Assembly (NCBI GenBank): GCA_019448385.1
Contig: JAGTXO010000003.1
Coordinates: forward strand, 372,001-436,000
Reading direction: 5' to 3'
Length of the DNA: 64,000 nt
Source of the DNA: Diacronema lutheri
Lineage: Eukaryota > Haptophyta > Pavlovophyceae > Pavlovales > Pavlovaceae
Position numbers and translations under genes: made by a program. Below, piece by piece: positions 44,844-54,339 of this stretch; the stretch's first letter is position 1; each line of letters begins with the position of its first letter. Under the pieces are notes generated by a model. That model made no database searches. It was not told where the DNA came from and saw only the letters and a list, made by a program, of their open reading frames with translations.

Positions 44844-46345
44844 ATGGCCGGCGTACTTCTTCTGGTTGGTGTCTGCGCGCCACCGGGTGTCTGGGAATAC
44901 GACGCCGCGTGGGCGGCACGGCATCCCACCGACCACGACGCGATCGCGCGCGCGGTGGCGCCCGACATCTTCTCGCCGCCGCCGCTCGGCGTGCCTCTCG
45001 GCGGCCCAGCCTTCAACGCGTCGTTTGCGAACCCGTGCTGGCACGAGGAAGGCACGCGCAAGCTGCGCTGCCTTCCCGCCTTTTACCTGATTGGTGGCTT
45101 TCAATGCGCCGTGCACGATCTGGGCCGGCGGATCGCGCTCTCGGCGGACGCGGTGACGCCCGCAAACATGTTCCACGCGTTCTGGTCGTCGGGCGCAGGC
45201 TTTGGCGGCGATTGGGGCCGATTCGTCCGGCTGATGGACAAGGCGGTGCCGCGCATCCAGCGGCAGCCACGCAGCGCGCTCGCGTTCATCGCAAACCCCG
45301 CCATGCTGGCCTTCACTTGGGCGGAGCACGCGCGCGTGCACGACTCGTTTGCGCGCACGGTCGGCGCTTGCTGGAAGCGGTGCCGCAAGGAGCTCCAGCC
45401 GTCCGAGGTTGCCGAGCTGTGCAAGGACAAGAAGTACAAGCTCGACCACTGCCTGCGCCTCGCGTACGAGCAGGACCCGGCGTCTGCCGTCGGCCCCGCT
45501 GGCGTCGAGTTCACGCTGCCCCAGCTGATGCGGCGCGCGCACGGCGCCAACGTGAAGCTCGTCGCCCTGCTGCGCAACCCGGCCGACCGGCTCTGGTCGG
45601 CATTCTTCTCGTACGGGCAATTCCGCGGCAAGTACGGCGACGGCGAGGCCGGCGTCGCCGCCTACTTTGCCGAGCAGTCCGCCGCCTTCGCACGCTGCGC
45701 GTCGCGTTACGACCGGCGCACGTGTGCGCTTCGGCTCGAGTCGCTCGGCCAGGCGTGGCAGGACATCTTCTGTGCGAGCGAGGCAGGGGGCGCGCGGCAG
45801 CCGCGGCCGAGCGCGGGAAGGCACGCGTCCGGTTGCTGCCGCCGCTGCTCAAGCCGTGCACGCTCTCACCGGCCGCCCGCCGCGCCGCATCTCAGCGCTG
45901 CGCCCGCCCCCCTCGCGCCGAACCGTGCCGCACCGCTGCGCCAGACCACTGCGACCAGCTCATCAAGTCGATGTACTCAGTCTTCGTCCACGAGTGGCAG
46001 CTCGCCTTTGGCCCGGCGCGGCTGCTGCTCGTCCGCTCGGAGGAGTACATGAACGTGCAGACGACGGGCGCGGCGCTCGGCAAGGTGCTGCGCTTCGTCG
46101 GGCTGCCGAGCGACGACGCGGCGGTCTCGGCGCTCATTGCGGGCAGGGTCAAGTCGGGCGCCTCGCGCGGCACGCGCGCCACCCACGCGCGATCGTGGAC
46201 CATGTCCGTAGAGTTGCGCGCGCGCATCGACGCCTTCTACGCGCCGTTCAACGACCACCTCGCCGAGCTGAGCGGCGATGACGCGTACAGACGTTGGCCC
46301 GTGCACATGCCCGCCACGACGCCCGACGGCTCGCCGCACAGGTAG
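44844..46345 (+). CDS. Carbohydrate sulfotransferase-like protein (CHST15-like)
   Basis: The protein transfers sulfate from PAPS to a glycan in the Golgi, judged by resemblance to the CHST15/GalNAc4S-6ST group. Exons are 44844-45771 and 45945-46345 (442 residues). The 173-nt intron (GTGCGAG to CCAG, phase 1) joins DIF to YHCDQLIKSMYSVFVHEW. A short hydrophobic leader (MAGVLLLVGVC) could be a signal anchor. The 3'-phosphate-binding motif is clear as VALLRNPADRLWSAF, and LLLVRSEEYMN is the usual later block. The 5'-phosphosulfate loop is odd: FYLIGGFQCAVHDL replaces the usual K-x-GTT, so the key Lys is missing. It may be a diverged or inactive family member. It is convergent with CDP-diacylglycerol synthase. 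Confidence 0.8.
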
Positions 46346-46357
46346 CTCTTCGGGGAA

Positions 46358-46396
<39 letters not shown>
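46358..46396. repeat. Homopolymer G tract, 39 nt
   Basis: This is the longest pure G run outside the minisatellite, starting 12 bp after the sulfotransferase stop and lying between two convergent genes. Confidence 0.85.
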
Positions 46397-46397
<1 letters not shown>

Positions 46398-46541
46398 GGG
46401 GCTCCCTTCGGGAACCCATGCGCGATGCGCCGCTGGCTGTGAAGCCCCGGCCGCTCTACAAGGAACAGATTTCGCTGAAGCCTCCCTTCGGCGTCCCGTG
46501 CGCGGTGCGCCGCTAGCTGTGCCGCCCCGGCCGCTCGACGC

Positions 46542-48244
46542 TCAGAGGCCGCCGTCCGCCTTGAGCTTCGCTTTGAGCTCGCGGTAGAGGACGAGCTGGT
46601 CGTCCTTGGACAGGCGCGAGATCGTGCTGAGCATCGAGTTGACGGAGAACACCTCCATCCTGCGCGAGCGCCCCGCCCGCGCGGCGCGGACGCGCGTCGG
46701 CCGCATGGCCGTGCGCGCGCGGCGCGCCGTGGCCGCGGCAGGCGCGCACCTGACAAAGGCGTTGAGGTAGACGGTGGTGAAGAGGGCCATGAGCAGCTGG
46801 CAGTCCATCCTGTCCATCACGCCGCCGTGGCCGGGGATCGTCTGCTCAAAGTCCTTCACCTTGTACGCTCGCTTGATCGCCGACGCGAGGTAACCGCCAA
46901 AAGGGGCCACAAGGGAGGCAAAGACGCCAAAGCCAATCCCATGCACCTGAATGGGGAAGAGCTCGACGGAGGCGCGGCCAAGGAGCGGCTGTAGCACCTC
47001 GGGCACCACCTGATACTCCTTCGGTCGGAAGAGCGGGAAGCCCGACGAGAAGTCGAAGGCGTCTTCCGCGTGGCAGTGCGGGATATTGTCAAAATCGAAG
47101 AGCTGACAAATCAGGCCAGGGTACCGCCACATCAGGCGCGGCGCGAGGACGGCCCAGAAGACGGTGAAGAGGCCGCCGCCGATGAAGCCCTCCCACGTCT
47201 TGTTCGGCGAGAGCCGCAAGAACTCGCGCTGCGCGGCGGTCGAGCGCGCGCGCGGCGCGGCGCGGTCACGCACAGGCGCGCGCCCCGGACGCGCGTTGCC
47301 GCGAGGCGGCCGCGCGATCGCGGGCGCACGCGCGGGGGGGGAAGCGCGCGGCGCACCTTGATGAGCTTCCGGCCAAAGGCCTGGCCACAAAAGTAGGCCA
47401 TGCAGTCGTTGACAACGACGAGCGAGACGGGGTAGACGAACCAAAAGAGGCCGGTGAAGATGTTGGTCACGACGGCGTGCAGCTGGCCGACGCAGATCCA
47501 CACCGTCACCATCGTCCACGAGAGCTGGCCCATCTGGTACTTGTAGTAGTGCTTCTTGAAGGAGAGGACAGTCAGGATGAATACCGCCGAGTAGCTCAGC
47601 AGCGTGATCACCTCGTGGTTGTCGATGAAGAAGGCGAAGACGGCGAGGCGGTGCTTGCGCCGATGCAGCCATTTCGAGAGCGGCGTTGGCATCGTGTTGG
47701 ACAGCGCGTCGCCGTAGCTGAAGAAGATGGCCACAGCGAACCAGAGCCACTGGATGGTGCGAAACATGGGCACCTCAGACGACTTCTCCGTCCGATAGCG
47801 CACCATCGTCACCTCCTTGAAGATCATCACCTGGATCACAAACACGAGCGCGCACACGGCGAGGTGGCCGAGGTAGAGCACGCACAGGGCGGCGGCGAAC
47901 ATGGCGGCGGCGGAGGTGGCGCGCACAAGCTTCTTGTAGCGCTTCTTCTCAGCCAGCCCCGCCGCCGTCGTCTCCGCATCATGTGGCGGCGCCGCTCGGT
48001 CCGCCGCGGCCTCGTCGGCGCTCTGGTCGCCGTCGCCGTCGCCGTCGTCCGTCTCGCCGAGCTCCGACTCGAACGAGTTGGCGCGCACGAGCGTGCCCGC
48101 TGGGCCCAGCCGCATCGGCAACGGCCGCACCGGCGGCTCGCGCGTGCCGGGAAAGGACGCGCGCTGCGACGGCGGCACCAACCGCCGCCGAAGCGCGGCC
48201 GGAGAGGCCGTCGCCATCGCGGCCTCTCGCCGTCCACAAGTCAT
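46542..48244 (-). CDS. CDS1: Phosphatidate cytidylyltransferase (CDP-diacylglycerol synthase), eukaryotic type
   Basis: This integral ER membrane enzyme makes CDP-diacylglycerol from CTP and phosphatidate for phosphatidylinositol and related lipids. Exons are 48244-47357, 47222-46750 and 46659-46542 (492 residues). The family signature is complete: SAIKRAYKVKDF then IPGHGGVMDRMD. Multiple spans include FAAALCVLYLGHLAVCALVFV and VFIL. Intron 1 (134 nt) joins FGRKLIK to FLRLSPNKTWEGFIGG and intron 2 (90 nt) joins YLNAFVR to MEVFSVNS; both start GTGCGC. The start at 48244 was preferred over one at 48409 that overlaps the upstream gene; 48217 is also possible. The N-terminal 110 residues are polar and Asp-rich, as in animal and plant ER forms. 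The C-terminus has the usual short helical tail. Confidence 0.95.
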
Positions 48245-48360
48245 TCTTCTGTTGGACGACCGCGACTGGGACCGGGACTCGACTACGGAACTACAAACGG
48301 CCGGGCCCCGTACGCTCCTGCCGTGCCCGGCTGGGCCGTGATCCGTCGTGCGTGCCGGCG

Positions 48361-49134
48361 TCACCTCGGCGGCGTGTTGGGTTCCGTCGTCGCGGGTGCG
48401 GCGGCGCACAGCGCCACGTCGAGTACGGCGGACCGGTCGGGGGCGCAGGTCGAGGTCGCGAGGGCAGTCGGAGGCGTAGATCCGCCGCCATCCTGCAGCA
48501 TGGCCTGCAGCGTGCGGATGAACTCCTTTCGCCGACGCTGGACGGCTTCGGCCGTCACCGCGCTCCGCACCGCATCCGCAACCTCGTCAACGTCCTTGCC
48601 GACGTGCGCCGCGCACACGTCGGCAATCGCGATCGTGTACATGCCGCAGTCGTACCCGTTCTGCTGCTGCGGCGTGGGCACGGCCACGACGCGCGAGTGC
48701 GACGCGCCGAGCAGCGGAGCCACGCGGCGCGCGAGATGCTCGGCCGCGCGCAGGTTGAGGTGCGACAGCGAGTCGAAGGCGAAGAAGGCGTCTGGCGGTT
48801 GGCGGTAGAAGGCGAGGAGCGACCAGTGCGTGCCGCCAGCGTCGTCGGGCTCGTCGTGGTCCGAGACGGGCATGAGGACGAGCTGGCGCGTCTCGAGCTT
48901 GAGCGGTGCAAAGAGGGATGGCAGCTGCGTAGGGTCGGCGAGCTGCGCGATCATGTAGGCCTCGGAGGGGCCGACGCAGAGCACGCGCTCGTCAGGCGGC
49001 GCGTGCCGCGCCCGCAGCAGCTCGAATGCCGCCGCGATCAGCTGGTCGTTGATCCAGCGAGGCGGCACGAGGAACGCAATGTCCTCCCGGCAGAGCGAGA
49101 CATCGCCGATCTGCACGTTGCGCTCTGCGCCCAT
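48361..49134 (-). CDS. SENP8: NEDD8-specific protease SENP8/NEDP1
   Basis: This C48 (Ulp1-fold) cysteine protease matures NEDD8 and removes it from cullins and other substrates. From the start at 49134 the catalytic residues are His103 (GGTHWSLL), Asp121 (AFDSLSHLN), a Gln in PQQQNG and Cys163 (YDCGMY), almost the same numbering as the human protein. The N-terminal block DVSLCREDIAFLVPPRWIND matches the NEDP1 start, which is why this Met was preferred to one 34 codons upstream. The length is 257 residues, longer than the animal form because of a Thr/Ala/Pro-rich tail of about 40 residues. It runs in the same direction as the CDP-diacylglycerol synthase gene, whose start is 117 bp away. SUMO specificity is unlikely given the NEDP1-like short N-terminus. 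Confidence 0.93.
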   Translation of the reverse strand: MGAERNVQIGDVSLCREDIAFLVPPRWINDQLIAAAFELLRARHAPPDERVLCVGPSEAYMIAQLADPTQLPSLFAPLKLETRQLVLMPVSDHDEPDDAGGTHWSLLAFYRQPPDAFFAFDSLSHLNLRAAEHLARRVAPLLGASHSRVVAVPTPQQQNGYDCGMYTIAIADVCAAHVGKDVDEVADAVRSAVTAEAVQRRRKEFIRTLQAMLQDGGGSTPPTALATSTCAPDRSAVLDVALCAAAPATTEPNTPPR

Positions 49135-49972
49135 CCCGCCCTCGGCGGGGGCGGCGGGGGGCGCACGGTGCGCGCACCACTCTGCGGCGCGGCGCGCCCG
49201 GAGGGCAGCGGGGCGCGAGAGGGCGCGTGGGCGCACAGGCGAGGGACGGGGCGGGGGGCGCGCAGGTCCGCGCGGCGAAGAGGGGTAGGGGGGAGAAGGG
49301 GGGGGGCGGGGGGGGGGGGCGGGGCGCAGGCAGGGTGCGCTGTGCCCGTCCGTGCGGTCGGCTGGTGATGCATGTTTGTCTCTGTGTGGGAGTCACAAAT
49401 GCGCCCAGTCGGCGGGGCCGATCGCGCTTGTGCTCGGTGGGAGAGCTCGTCATTCCGCGGACGGGCGCGCGCGCGCGCCGTGGCCTCGGCATTGGTAGAG
49501 TGAATGGTCTTCTCGTCAGTCTCCATCCGAGTGGTGCATGGGTTGCTCGTCACAGGCCGGCGCACGCGGGGGCAGCGCGCAGTGCGGCGTGCGCGCGCGC
49601 GCGTGCGCGCGTGCGCGCTGGTGCGTGTGCGAATTGTGGTGACCAGCACGCCGATGAATGCGGCACGCCGGTGAATAACAAGACGGCGCCGCCCGACTTG
49701 GGCGGCCCTTTGTGCCGAGCGACAAGCAGCGCGCGCCCGTGGGAATGGCAGGCGCATGCCGACTCTAGAGTGCTCGAAAAGTGTGGGGGCGGACGCGCGA
49801 GGCATGCCGCGCGACGGGAGCGAGCGCGGGTGCAGCCATACCTCGGGAGGAGTGTGCCACGAGGATGGCTATCGGACACAGGCTTTTGGGGCTGTGTCGG
49901 ACACCAGTCCTGTCGGAACCACTATGACTACTGGATCAACTGTCAGTGTGCACGTCCGCGGACCGCGGCCCA
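49135..49972. other. Intergenic: G-rich tracts and Z-DNA-prone repeat
   Basis: No gene is supported. The part near 49284-49322 has several G runs broken by A or C. At about 49589-49631 alternating GC/GT dinucleotides (GTGCGCGCGCGCGCGTGCGC) form a classic Z-DNA-prone purine-pyrimidine tract. The promoter of the SENP8 gene should lie in the left part. Confidence 0.6.
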
Positions 49973-50653
49973 CTACGCAGCCGTCGAGCCAAGCGCCTCG
50001 ACGAGGCTCTGGTGCGGAGGTAGCTCGAGGCGCGAGGGCGCGATGATCACACCGTCACGATCCGCCGCGAGCCAGTGGCCGCGCCGGAAGACCACGCCAC
50101 CGAACGCGACGGGCTCACCGATTGCGCCGAATGCCCGCTTGTGCGATTTTGCGGGGTGGGTGCCGAGCGCCTTCACGCCGAGCTGCAGGCAGCCAAGCGC
50201 CGCCGCATCACGGCACAGCCCGTTGACGACAACGCCCGCCCAGCCGTTTGCGACCGCCAACTCGGCGATCTGGTCGCCGAGCAGCGCGCAGCGCGTCGAG
50301 CCGCGCCCGTCCACAACGAGCACGCGCCCGTCGCCTCGGGTCGACAGCACCGCGCGCACGCTTGGGTTGGAGTCGTCGCACGTCACGGTCTCAATCTCGC
50401 CAGCGAACGCGCTGACGCCGCCGTAGTCGACGAGCACGAGAGGAGGCGCGTTCGGCAGGACCTGAACGCCCGGCGTGAGCGGCGCTGTGCTGCCACGTAG
50501 GCGACTGGCATCGCCTACGTGCACGTCGCACAGGTCGGCGACGGAGGCGAACGCGCGCAACGCGTGGCGCGCCGCAGAACGTGTCGACCGGATCGCGGCA
50601 CACGCCGACGGAAGGACGGCTGGCATTTTCTTGGTGAGATTTGCAACGGGCAT
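49973..50653 (-). CDS. RraA-fold protein (HMG/CHA aldolase-like)
   Basis: The RraA fold covers divalent-metal-dependent 4-hydroxy-4-methyl-2-oxoglutarate/oxaloacetate lyases and the bacterial RNase E inhibitor. The 226-residue protein has the full set of blocks: DVHVGDASRLRG, VLVVDGRGSTRCALLGDQIA, NGWAGVVVNGLCRDAAAL, LGVKALGTHPAKSHKR and FGGVVFRRGHWLAADRDGVI. The conserved Arg-Asp of the metal/substrate site (GLCRD) is present, so enzymatic activity is plausible. The first 30 residues are basic and hydrophobic without acids (KKMPAVLPSACAAIRSTRSA), compatible with a mitochondrial presequence. Plant relatives show aldolase/decarboxylase activity; an RNase-regulator role in an alga is less likely. 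No intron is required. Confidence 0.9.
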   Translation of the reverse strand: MPVANLTKKMPAVLPSACAAIRSTRSAARHALRAFASVADLCDVHVGDASRLRGSTAPLTPGVQVLPNAPPLVLVDYGGVSAFAGEIETVTCDDSNPSVRAVLSTRGDGRVLVVDGRGSTRCALLGDQIAELAVANGWAGVVVNGLCRDAAALGCLQLGVKALGTHPAKSHKRAFGAIGEPVAFGGVVFRRGHWLAADRDGVIIAPSRLELPPHQSLVEALGSTAA

Positions 50654-50750
50654 CCGCGGCCATCGCCCACTCCCTGGCCGGGCTCAACGCGCTCAGGAGG
50701 CAATCGTGGAGGCGGCGCCCGACCGCGCGGGGATAACGGAGCCCGCGGCG

Positions 50751-50999
50751 ATGGCCGTGCCCACCCCGCCGCGCATCGCGGTCATGGACTCTGCGGGCGA
50801 AGTCGGCGAGGAGGTGCGCGGCGAGAAGCTGCAGGCGCCTCCCAAGGCTCCCGTTGGCAAGCTCGCGATGCCTACGAGCGGGCTGCTCGCGGTGAATAGC
50901 GCCGATCTAGACGTGGTGCTCGCTGAGACGTATCGTGAGGGCGTCAAGAACCCGGGGTGGGACGACCACGCCGCTGCCAGTACCTCGAGTAAAAAGTGA
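50751..50999 (+). CDS. Small unknown protein (82 residues), tentative
   Basis: I do not recognise this product. The frame uses codons with G or C in the third position like neighbouring real genes, and the translation has ordinary composition (MAVPTPPRIAVMDSAGEVG at the start, ETYREGVKNPGWDDH near the end) rather than the Arg/Ser/Ala mixture of spurious frames here. The frame is open upstream but the first good Met is at 50751, 97 bp from the divergent RraA gene. It may be a small soluble protein or the last exon of something longer. Confidence is low. Confidence 0.35.
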   Translation: MAVPTPPRIAVMDSAGEVGEEVRGEKLQAPPKAPVGKLAMPTSGLLAVNSADLDVVLAETYREGVKNPGWDDHAAASTSSKK

Positions 51000-51484
51000 T
51001 GGCAGCGGACGCGCATGCGCGGACGCGCGCACGGGCTCAGCGAGCTTTGCGCGGCAAGCAGGCCTGGGAGCTCGGCGACCTCTTCCTCGGGATTGCAACG
51101 GTGTCTCAACATCTCCGCGTCATTCATTGCCGACCGCCTTTACGCCGGGCCCGGGACGGCCGACGGCGCAGTCGGAGGAGTAGCTCCCATGACCATTTTG
51201 GCAGTCGGAGTAGTCATCAGGGTGCGACTGCCGCTTGTGAGAGTCGCGAGTCGCGACCGTGTTTCTTTTGGTTCGTCTTTACGCCGTACCTGCCGCTCCG
51301 CGTGCCCTGCGTCGGTGCGCGTTGCGACTTTCGAGCATGCAAGCCCAAGGAGGTGAAAGAAACGTGCACCCAAAGAGGCGCGGCGCCGTGCCGCGCTCGA
51401 GCAGCAGCGCATGCGTGCGACTCGAAGGGCCGGGCGATCGGGACGACGAAGCCGCCAGGCACGAGGAAGACTAAGGCGGGTAGC
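51000..51484. other. Intergenic, nothing recognised
   Basis: Frames here are short and of biased composition, and I see no RNA gene or repeat. Confidence 0.5.
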
Positions 51485-52028
51485 TTACGCAGACGGCTCG
51501 GGACCGGGCGCGCTGCCCGCCGCCGGCGCCGCGGGCGCCTCAGGCGCCTCAGGCGCCTCGTCCGCGAGCGGGTCGTAGCCCGCGGCCGCCGCGCGGGAGA
51601 GGGCGAGGATCGCAGCCTTGCGCGGCTTGCCGAGCCACACGGCCTTGCGCGTCGCTGTGCGCGTCTTGCTCTGGCGCTTCTTCGGCACCGCCATGAGCAC
51701 CGAGCTGGTACGCTGCGCAATGCGCGGGCTGCGCACCGATGCGGCAGCGCGCGGTAAACGCGAGGGTGAGAAGGGCACGCGGGCGGGCCAGGCGTTCGGC
51801 TCGCGCCACGCTCGCGAGGCGCTGCGCGATCTGTGGCCAGCTGGACGCACACGCGTCGCGGCGCCGCGCTGCTCGAGGGCGTTTGTAGGGGACGGCACGG
51901 CGGGCGCACCTGTCGAGCACCACCGTACCCACGCAGATGCGAGCGGACCGCGCGGCCAGCGGCGAGAAGCCTGCGCACGCGCCGAAGAGGGCGAAGAGGC
52001 TCAGGAGACGGACCAGCATGGCGAGCAA
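51485..52028 (-). CDS. rpl32: Plastid ribosomal protein bL32, nuclear-encoded with bipartite presequence
   Basis: bL32 is a bacterial-type large-subunit ribosomal protein of the plastid. Exons are 52028-51910 and 51704-51485, 112 residues after splicing of a 205-nt intron (GTGCGC to CCAG, phase 2). Exon 1 encodes a signal peptide, LVRLLSLFALFGACAG, followed at once by FSPLAARSAR, the Phe-first transit peptide of complex plastids. The join reads TVVLD-SSVL and leads straight into the mature protein, MAVPKKRQSKTRTATRKAVW, an unmistakable bL32 start. The C-terminus carries a Pro/Ala-rich extension of about 30 residues not found in bacterial bL32. In many algae this gene remains in plastid DNA, so this looks like a gene moved to the nucleus. 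It is divergent from the CWC2 gene by 87 bp. Confidence 0.9.
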
Positions 52029-52115
52029 TCAGGAGGAGACGTGCCAAAGCGTCCTCTTTTGTTCGGATTTTCTCCATCGTTGTCCGGATCCCTCCAACCC
52101 GAGTCCGTAGCAACG

Positions 52116-53639
52116 ATGGCCGATGGCGCCCGCCAGAAGCCCGTCGACGCGCCAGCTCCCTCGGCGCGGTGCGCGCCGGGCTGGTACGCGCACGGCGCAG
52201 GCGAGCGGCCCGCGCGCGTGCAGCTCGATCTGAGCTCCATCCGTCTGCAGGCCGCTGAGGTCTCGGGCGATTACAACATCTGGCATGGCAGGTACGCGGG
52301 TGACCGCGGTTTTGCGCGCTCGGCGCCGGCCGCGACGCGCTGCCACCTGGACACGGACGCGGGGCTGACGCTCGCGGACCACACCGAGTCGAACGCGCCC
52401 ATTTGCCTCCACTTTGCGCGCGGCGCCTGCGCATACGGCTCCGGCTGCAACTTCCGTCACCGCGCGCCGCTCGACTCGGACGAGTCGTCGACGGAGACGC
52501 GGATCGACGTCTTTGGCCGCGAGCGGCACGCGAGCTTCCGCGACGACATGGGCGGCGTTGGATCGTGGGCGCGGGACCAACGCACGCTCTACGTCGGTCG
52601 CGTCTGTGTGCTCCCCTCCGAGTCGGAGGTGCACGCGACCGTGTACAACCACTTCTCCGAGTGGGGCGAGATTGACTACTGCCGCGTGCTCATGGCAAAG
52701 GGCTGCGCCTTCGTCTCGTACAAGCTGCGCTGCGCGGCCGAGTTTGCGAAGGAGGCGATGGCAGACCAGGCGCTCGAGCACGACGAGCAGCTCAACGTGC
52801 GCTGGGCCACCGAGGACCCCAACCCTCGCGCCAAGGCCGAGCGGCTGCGCGTGTCTGCGCAGCTCCTCCTCGCGGCGATGCGCGCGCGCGGCCACGCGCC
52901 CCCCGCCGCGCCGTACGCCGACGGCAGCTTGGATGAGGGCGAGGAAGACGCGGAGAAGCGCGCCGCCAAGCGTGCACGCCTCGGTGGCGCCGCCGCCGAG
53001 GGCGGCGTCGCGAGCGCCGCGGCGCCACGGACGCGCGCAGAGGCGGAGGCGGAGGCCGTGGCGCTCGCCGCCGCCGCCGAGGAGGAGGCTGAGACGGAGG
53101 CGGCGCTCGCCGCCGCGCAGCGCGAGCTGGAGGCGGCGAGCAGGCTCGACTCGATCTTGGGCCGAATCGATGGCGCAAAGCCGGGTGAGACGAGCCCGCC
53201 GCACCGCTCGGCCGCTCGGCCGCCGCGCACGCCGTCGGCCTGCGCGCCCGCCTCTTCCGTCCGCGCGCCGCCGGACAGTGGCGCTCCGCCGGCTGCAGCG
53301 TCGCCCGTGCCGTCGGCAGACGACGACGCGCCGGACCTGCCGCCTGGCGTCACGCAGCTGCACGCCGCACCTGCGCCGCCCGCCACCGTCGCGGCCACGC
53401 CCTCCGAGTGGGTGGGGATGTGGGACGGTGCCAGTGGGCAGCCATACTGGGCCAATCCGCGCACGGGCGAGTCGCGCTGGGCGTGGGAGTGGGCGGGCTC
53501 GTGGGCGCAGAACGCACAGCCGGAGGTGACGGCAGGGCACGAGCAGTGGGCAGCGCACGCGGGCACGAGCGCTGCGTACACGCACGCGCAATGGGCCGTG
53601 ACGCCAGCCGCGTCCGCGGGGCCGCACGCGCCTAGATGA
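52116..53639 (+). CDS. CWC2: Pre-mRNA-splicing factor CWC2/RBM22-like with C-terminal WW domain
   Basis: CWC2/RBM22 contacts U6 snRNA and the intron at the spliceosome's catalytic centre. The 507-residue protein begins at 52116; the frame is open far upstream but overlaps the bL32 gene. In order: the Torus-type N-terminal region (YNIWHGRYAGDRG), a CCCH zinc finger with C-x8-C-x5-C-x3-H spacing (CLHFARGACAYGSGCNFRH) and an RRM (RTLYVGRVCVLP, KGCAFVSYK). A coiled, Ala/Glu-rich helix (about 53030-53160) follows. The C-terminus has a clear WW domain, WVGMWDGASGQPYWANPRTG then ESRWAW, unusual for CWC2 but like that of Prp40, where WW domains bind proline-rich splicing factors. It probably adds a protein contact. 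The stop lies 24 bp before an inserted repeat element. Confidence 0.92.
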   Translation: MADGARQKPVDAPAPSARCAPGWYAHGAGERPARVQLDLSSIRLQAAEVSGDYNIWHGRYAGDRGFARSAPAATRCHLDTDAGLTLADHTESNAPICLHFARGACAYGSGCNFRHRAPLDSDESSTETRIDVFGRERHASFRDDMGGVGSWARDQRTLYVGRVCVLPSESEVHATVYNHFSEWGEIDYCRVLMAKGCAFVSYKLRCAAEFAKEAMADQALEHDEQLNVRWATEDPNPRAKAERLRVSAQLLLAAMRARGHAPPAAPYADGSLDEGEEDAEKRAAKRARLGGAAAEGGVASAAAPRTRAEAEAEAVALAAAAEEEAETEAALAAAQRELEAASRLDSILGRIDGAKPGETSPPHRSAARPPRTPSACAPASSVRAPPDSGAPPAAASPVPSADDDAPDLPPGVTQLHAAPAPPATVAATPSEWVGMWDGASGQPYWANPRTGESRWAWEWAGSWAQNAQPEVTAGHEQWAAHAGTSAAYTHAQWAVTPAASAGPHAPR

Positions 53640-53939
53640 CATTGATGGGCATTTCGCCATTTGTGGCGTGCCCAGATAGCGGCGCTTGCCACGCTGGCGG
53701 CGGGTGGCGGTGCGCTTCGCGGCGGCGACAGGGGGCTGCGACGCGGCGGGGAGGGCGGCGGCTCGCTGGCGGCGGGCGTCGCGCTCTGCAGCGGCGGCGG
53801 GCGGCTTGGCGACGTGGCAGGCGGCGGCTCGGGGGTGGCGGTCGTCGCCGACGATCTTCGGGCCTCGGCGTGCGCGTGCGCGTCGGCCGGTGGTGTGGTT
53901 GACGGCGGCCACCGGTGCGGCGGCGCGCGGGCGGCGGCG

Positions 53940-54114
53940 AGGGGTGGCTAGGCGTGTGTGGGTGTCCGCCCATGACGCGTCCTGCCACGTCCTTGCCGTC
54001 CCGGCCGTTCCCGCTGCCGGCGTGCACAGGGTCGACGCCCTGATTTCGGCCTGATGTTGCGTGCGCCCTTTCGCTCGCTCCGTTTGTCCAGCCTCGCCTG
54101 TAAGCGTCGTTAGT
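53940..54114 (+). repeat. Dispersed repeat, copy B (175 bp)
   Basis: This is the plus-strand match of 16117-16320. It lacks a block of about 29 nt found in that copy; otherwise differences are few. It lies inside the terminal-inverted-repeat element. Confidence 0.85.
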
Positions 54115-54299
54115 ATATTGTAGTCAGCACCAGCTGCGGGGGAATCGAGTAGCCACCAATGTCGTCGATCCCCGCGCATCCCGGTCACCAGCGAGCGGGC
54201 AGCGAGGCGGTGCGGGCCCAGAGGCCCGCCCGCGCCTAGCCGCCACGCACCGCCGGGATAGAATACCCATATCGGTTTCGTTGTCGCGGCGCAGTTTTG

Positions 54300-54339
54300 A
54301 TAGATAAACGGCAAAACGTGTTTTTCCGTTCTATCTGGG
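54300..54339. other. Imperfect inverted repeat inside the mobile element
   Basis: GATAGATAAACGG and CCGTTCTATC can pair as a stem with a 3-nt bulge, around a loop rich in A and T runs (CAAAACGTGTTTTT). It lies in the only AT-rich part of the element and overlaps its internal copy of the terminus. Confidence 0.5.

Noticed and set aside
49227-50426. Plus-strand frame of about 400 codons over the SENP8-RraA spacer
   Set aside because: It overlaps the antisense of the RraA gene and G-rich simple sequence and has no protein signature.
51618-52115. N-terminal extension of CWC2
   Set aside because: It is antisense to the bL32 gene and of random composition; CWC2 homologues begin near the chosen Met.
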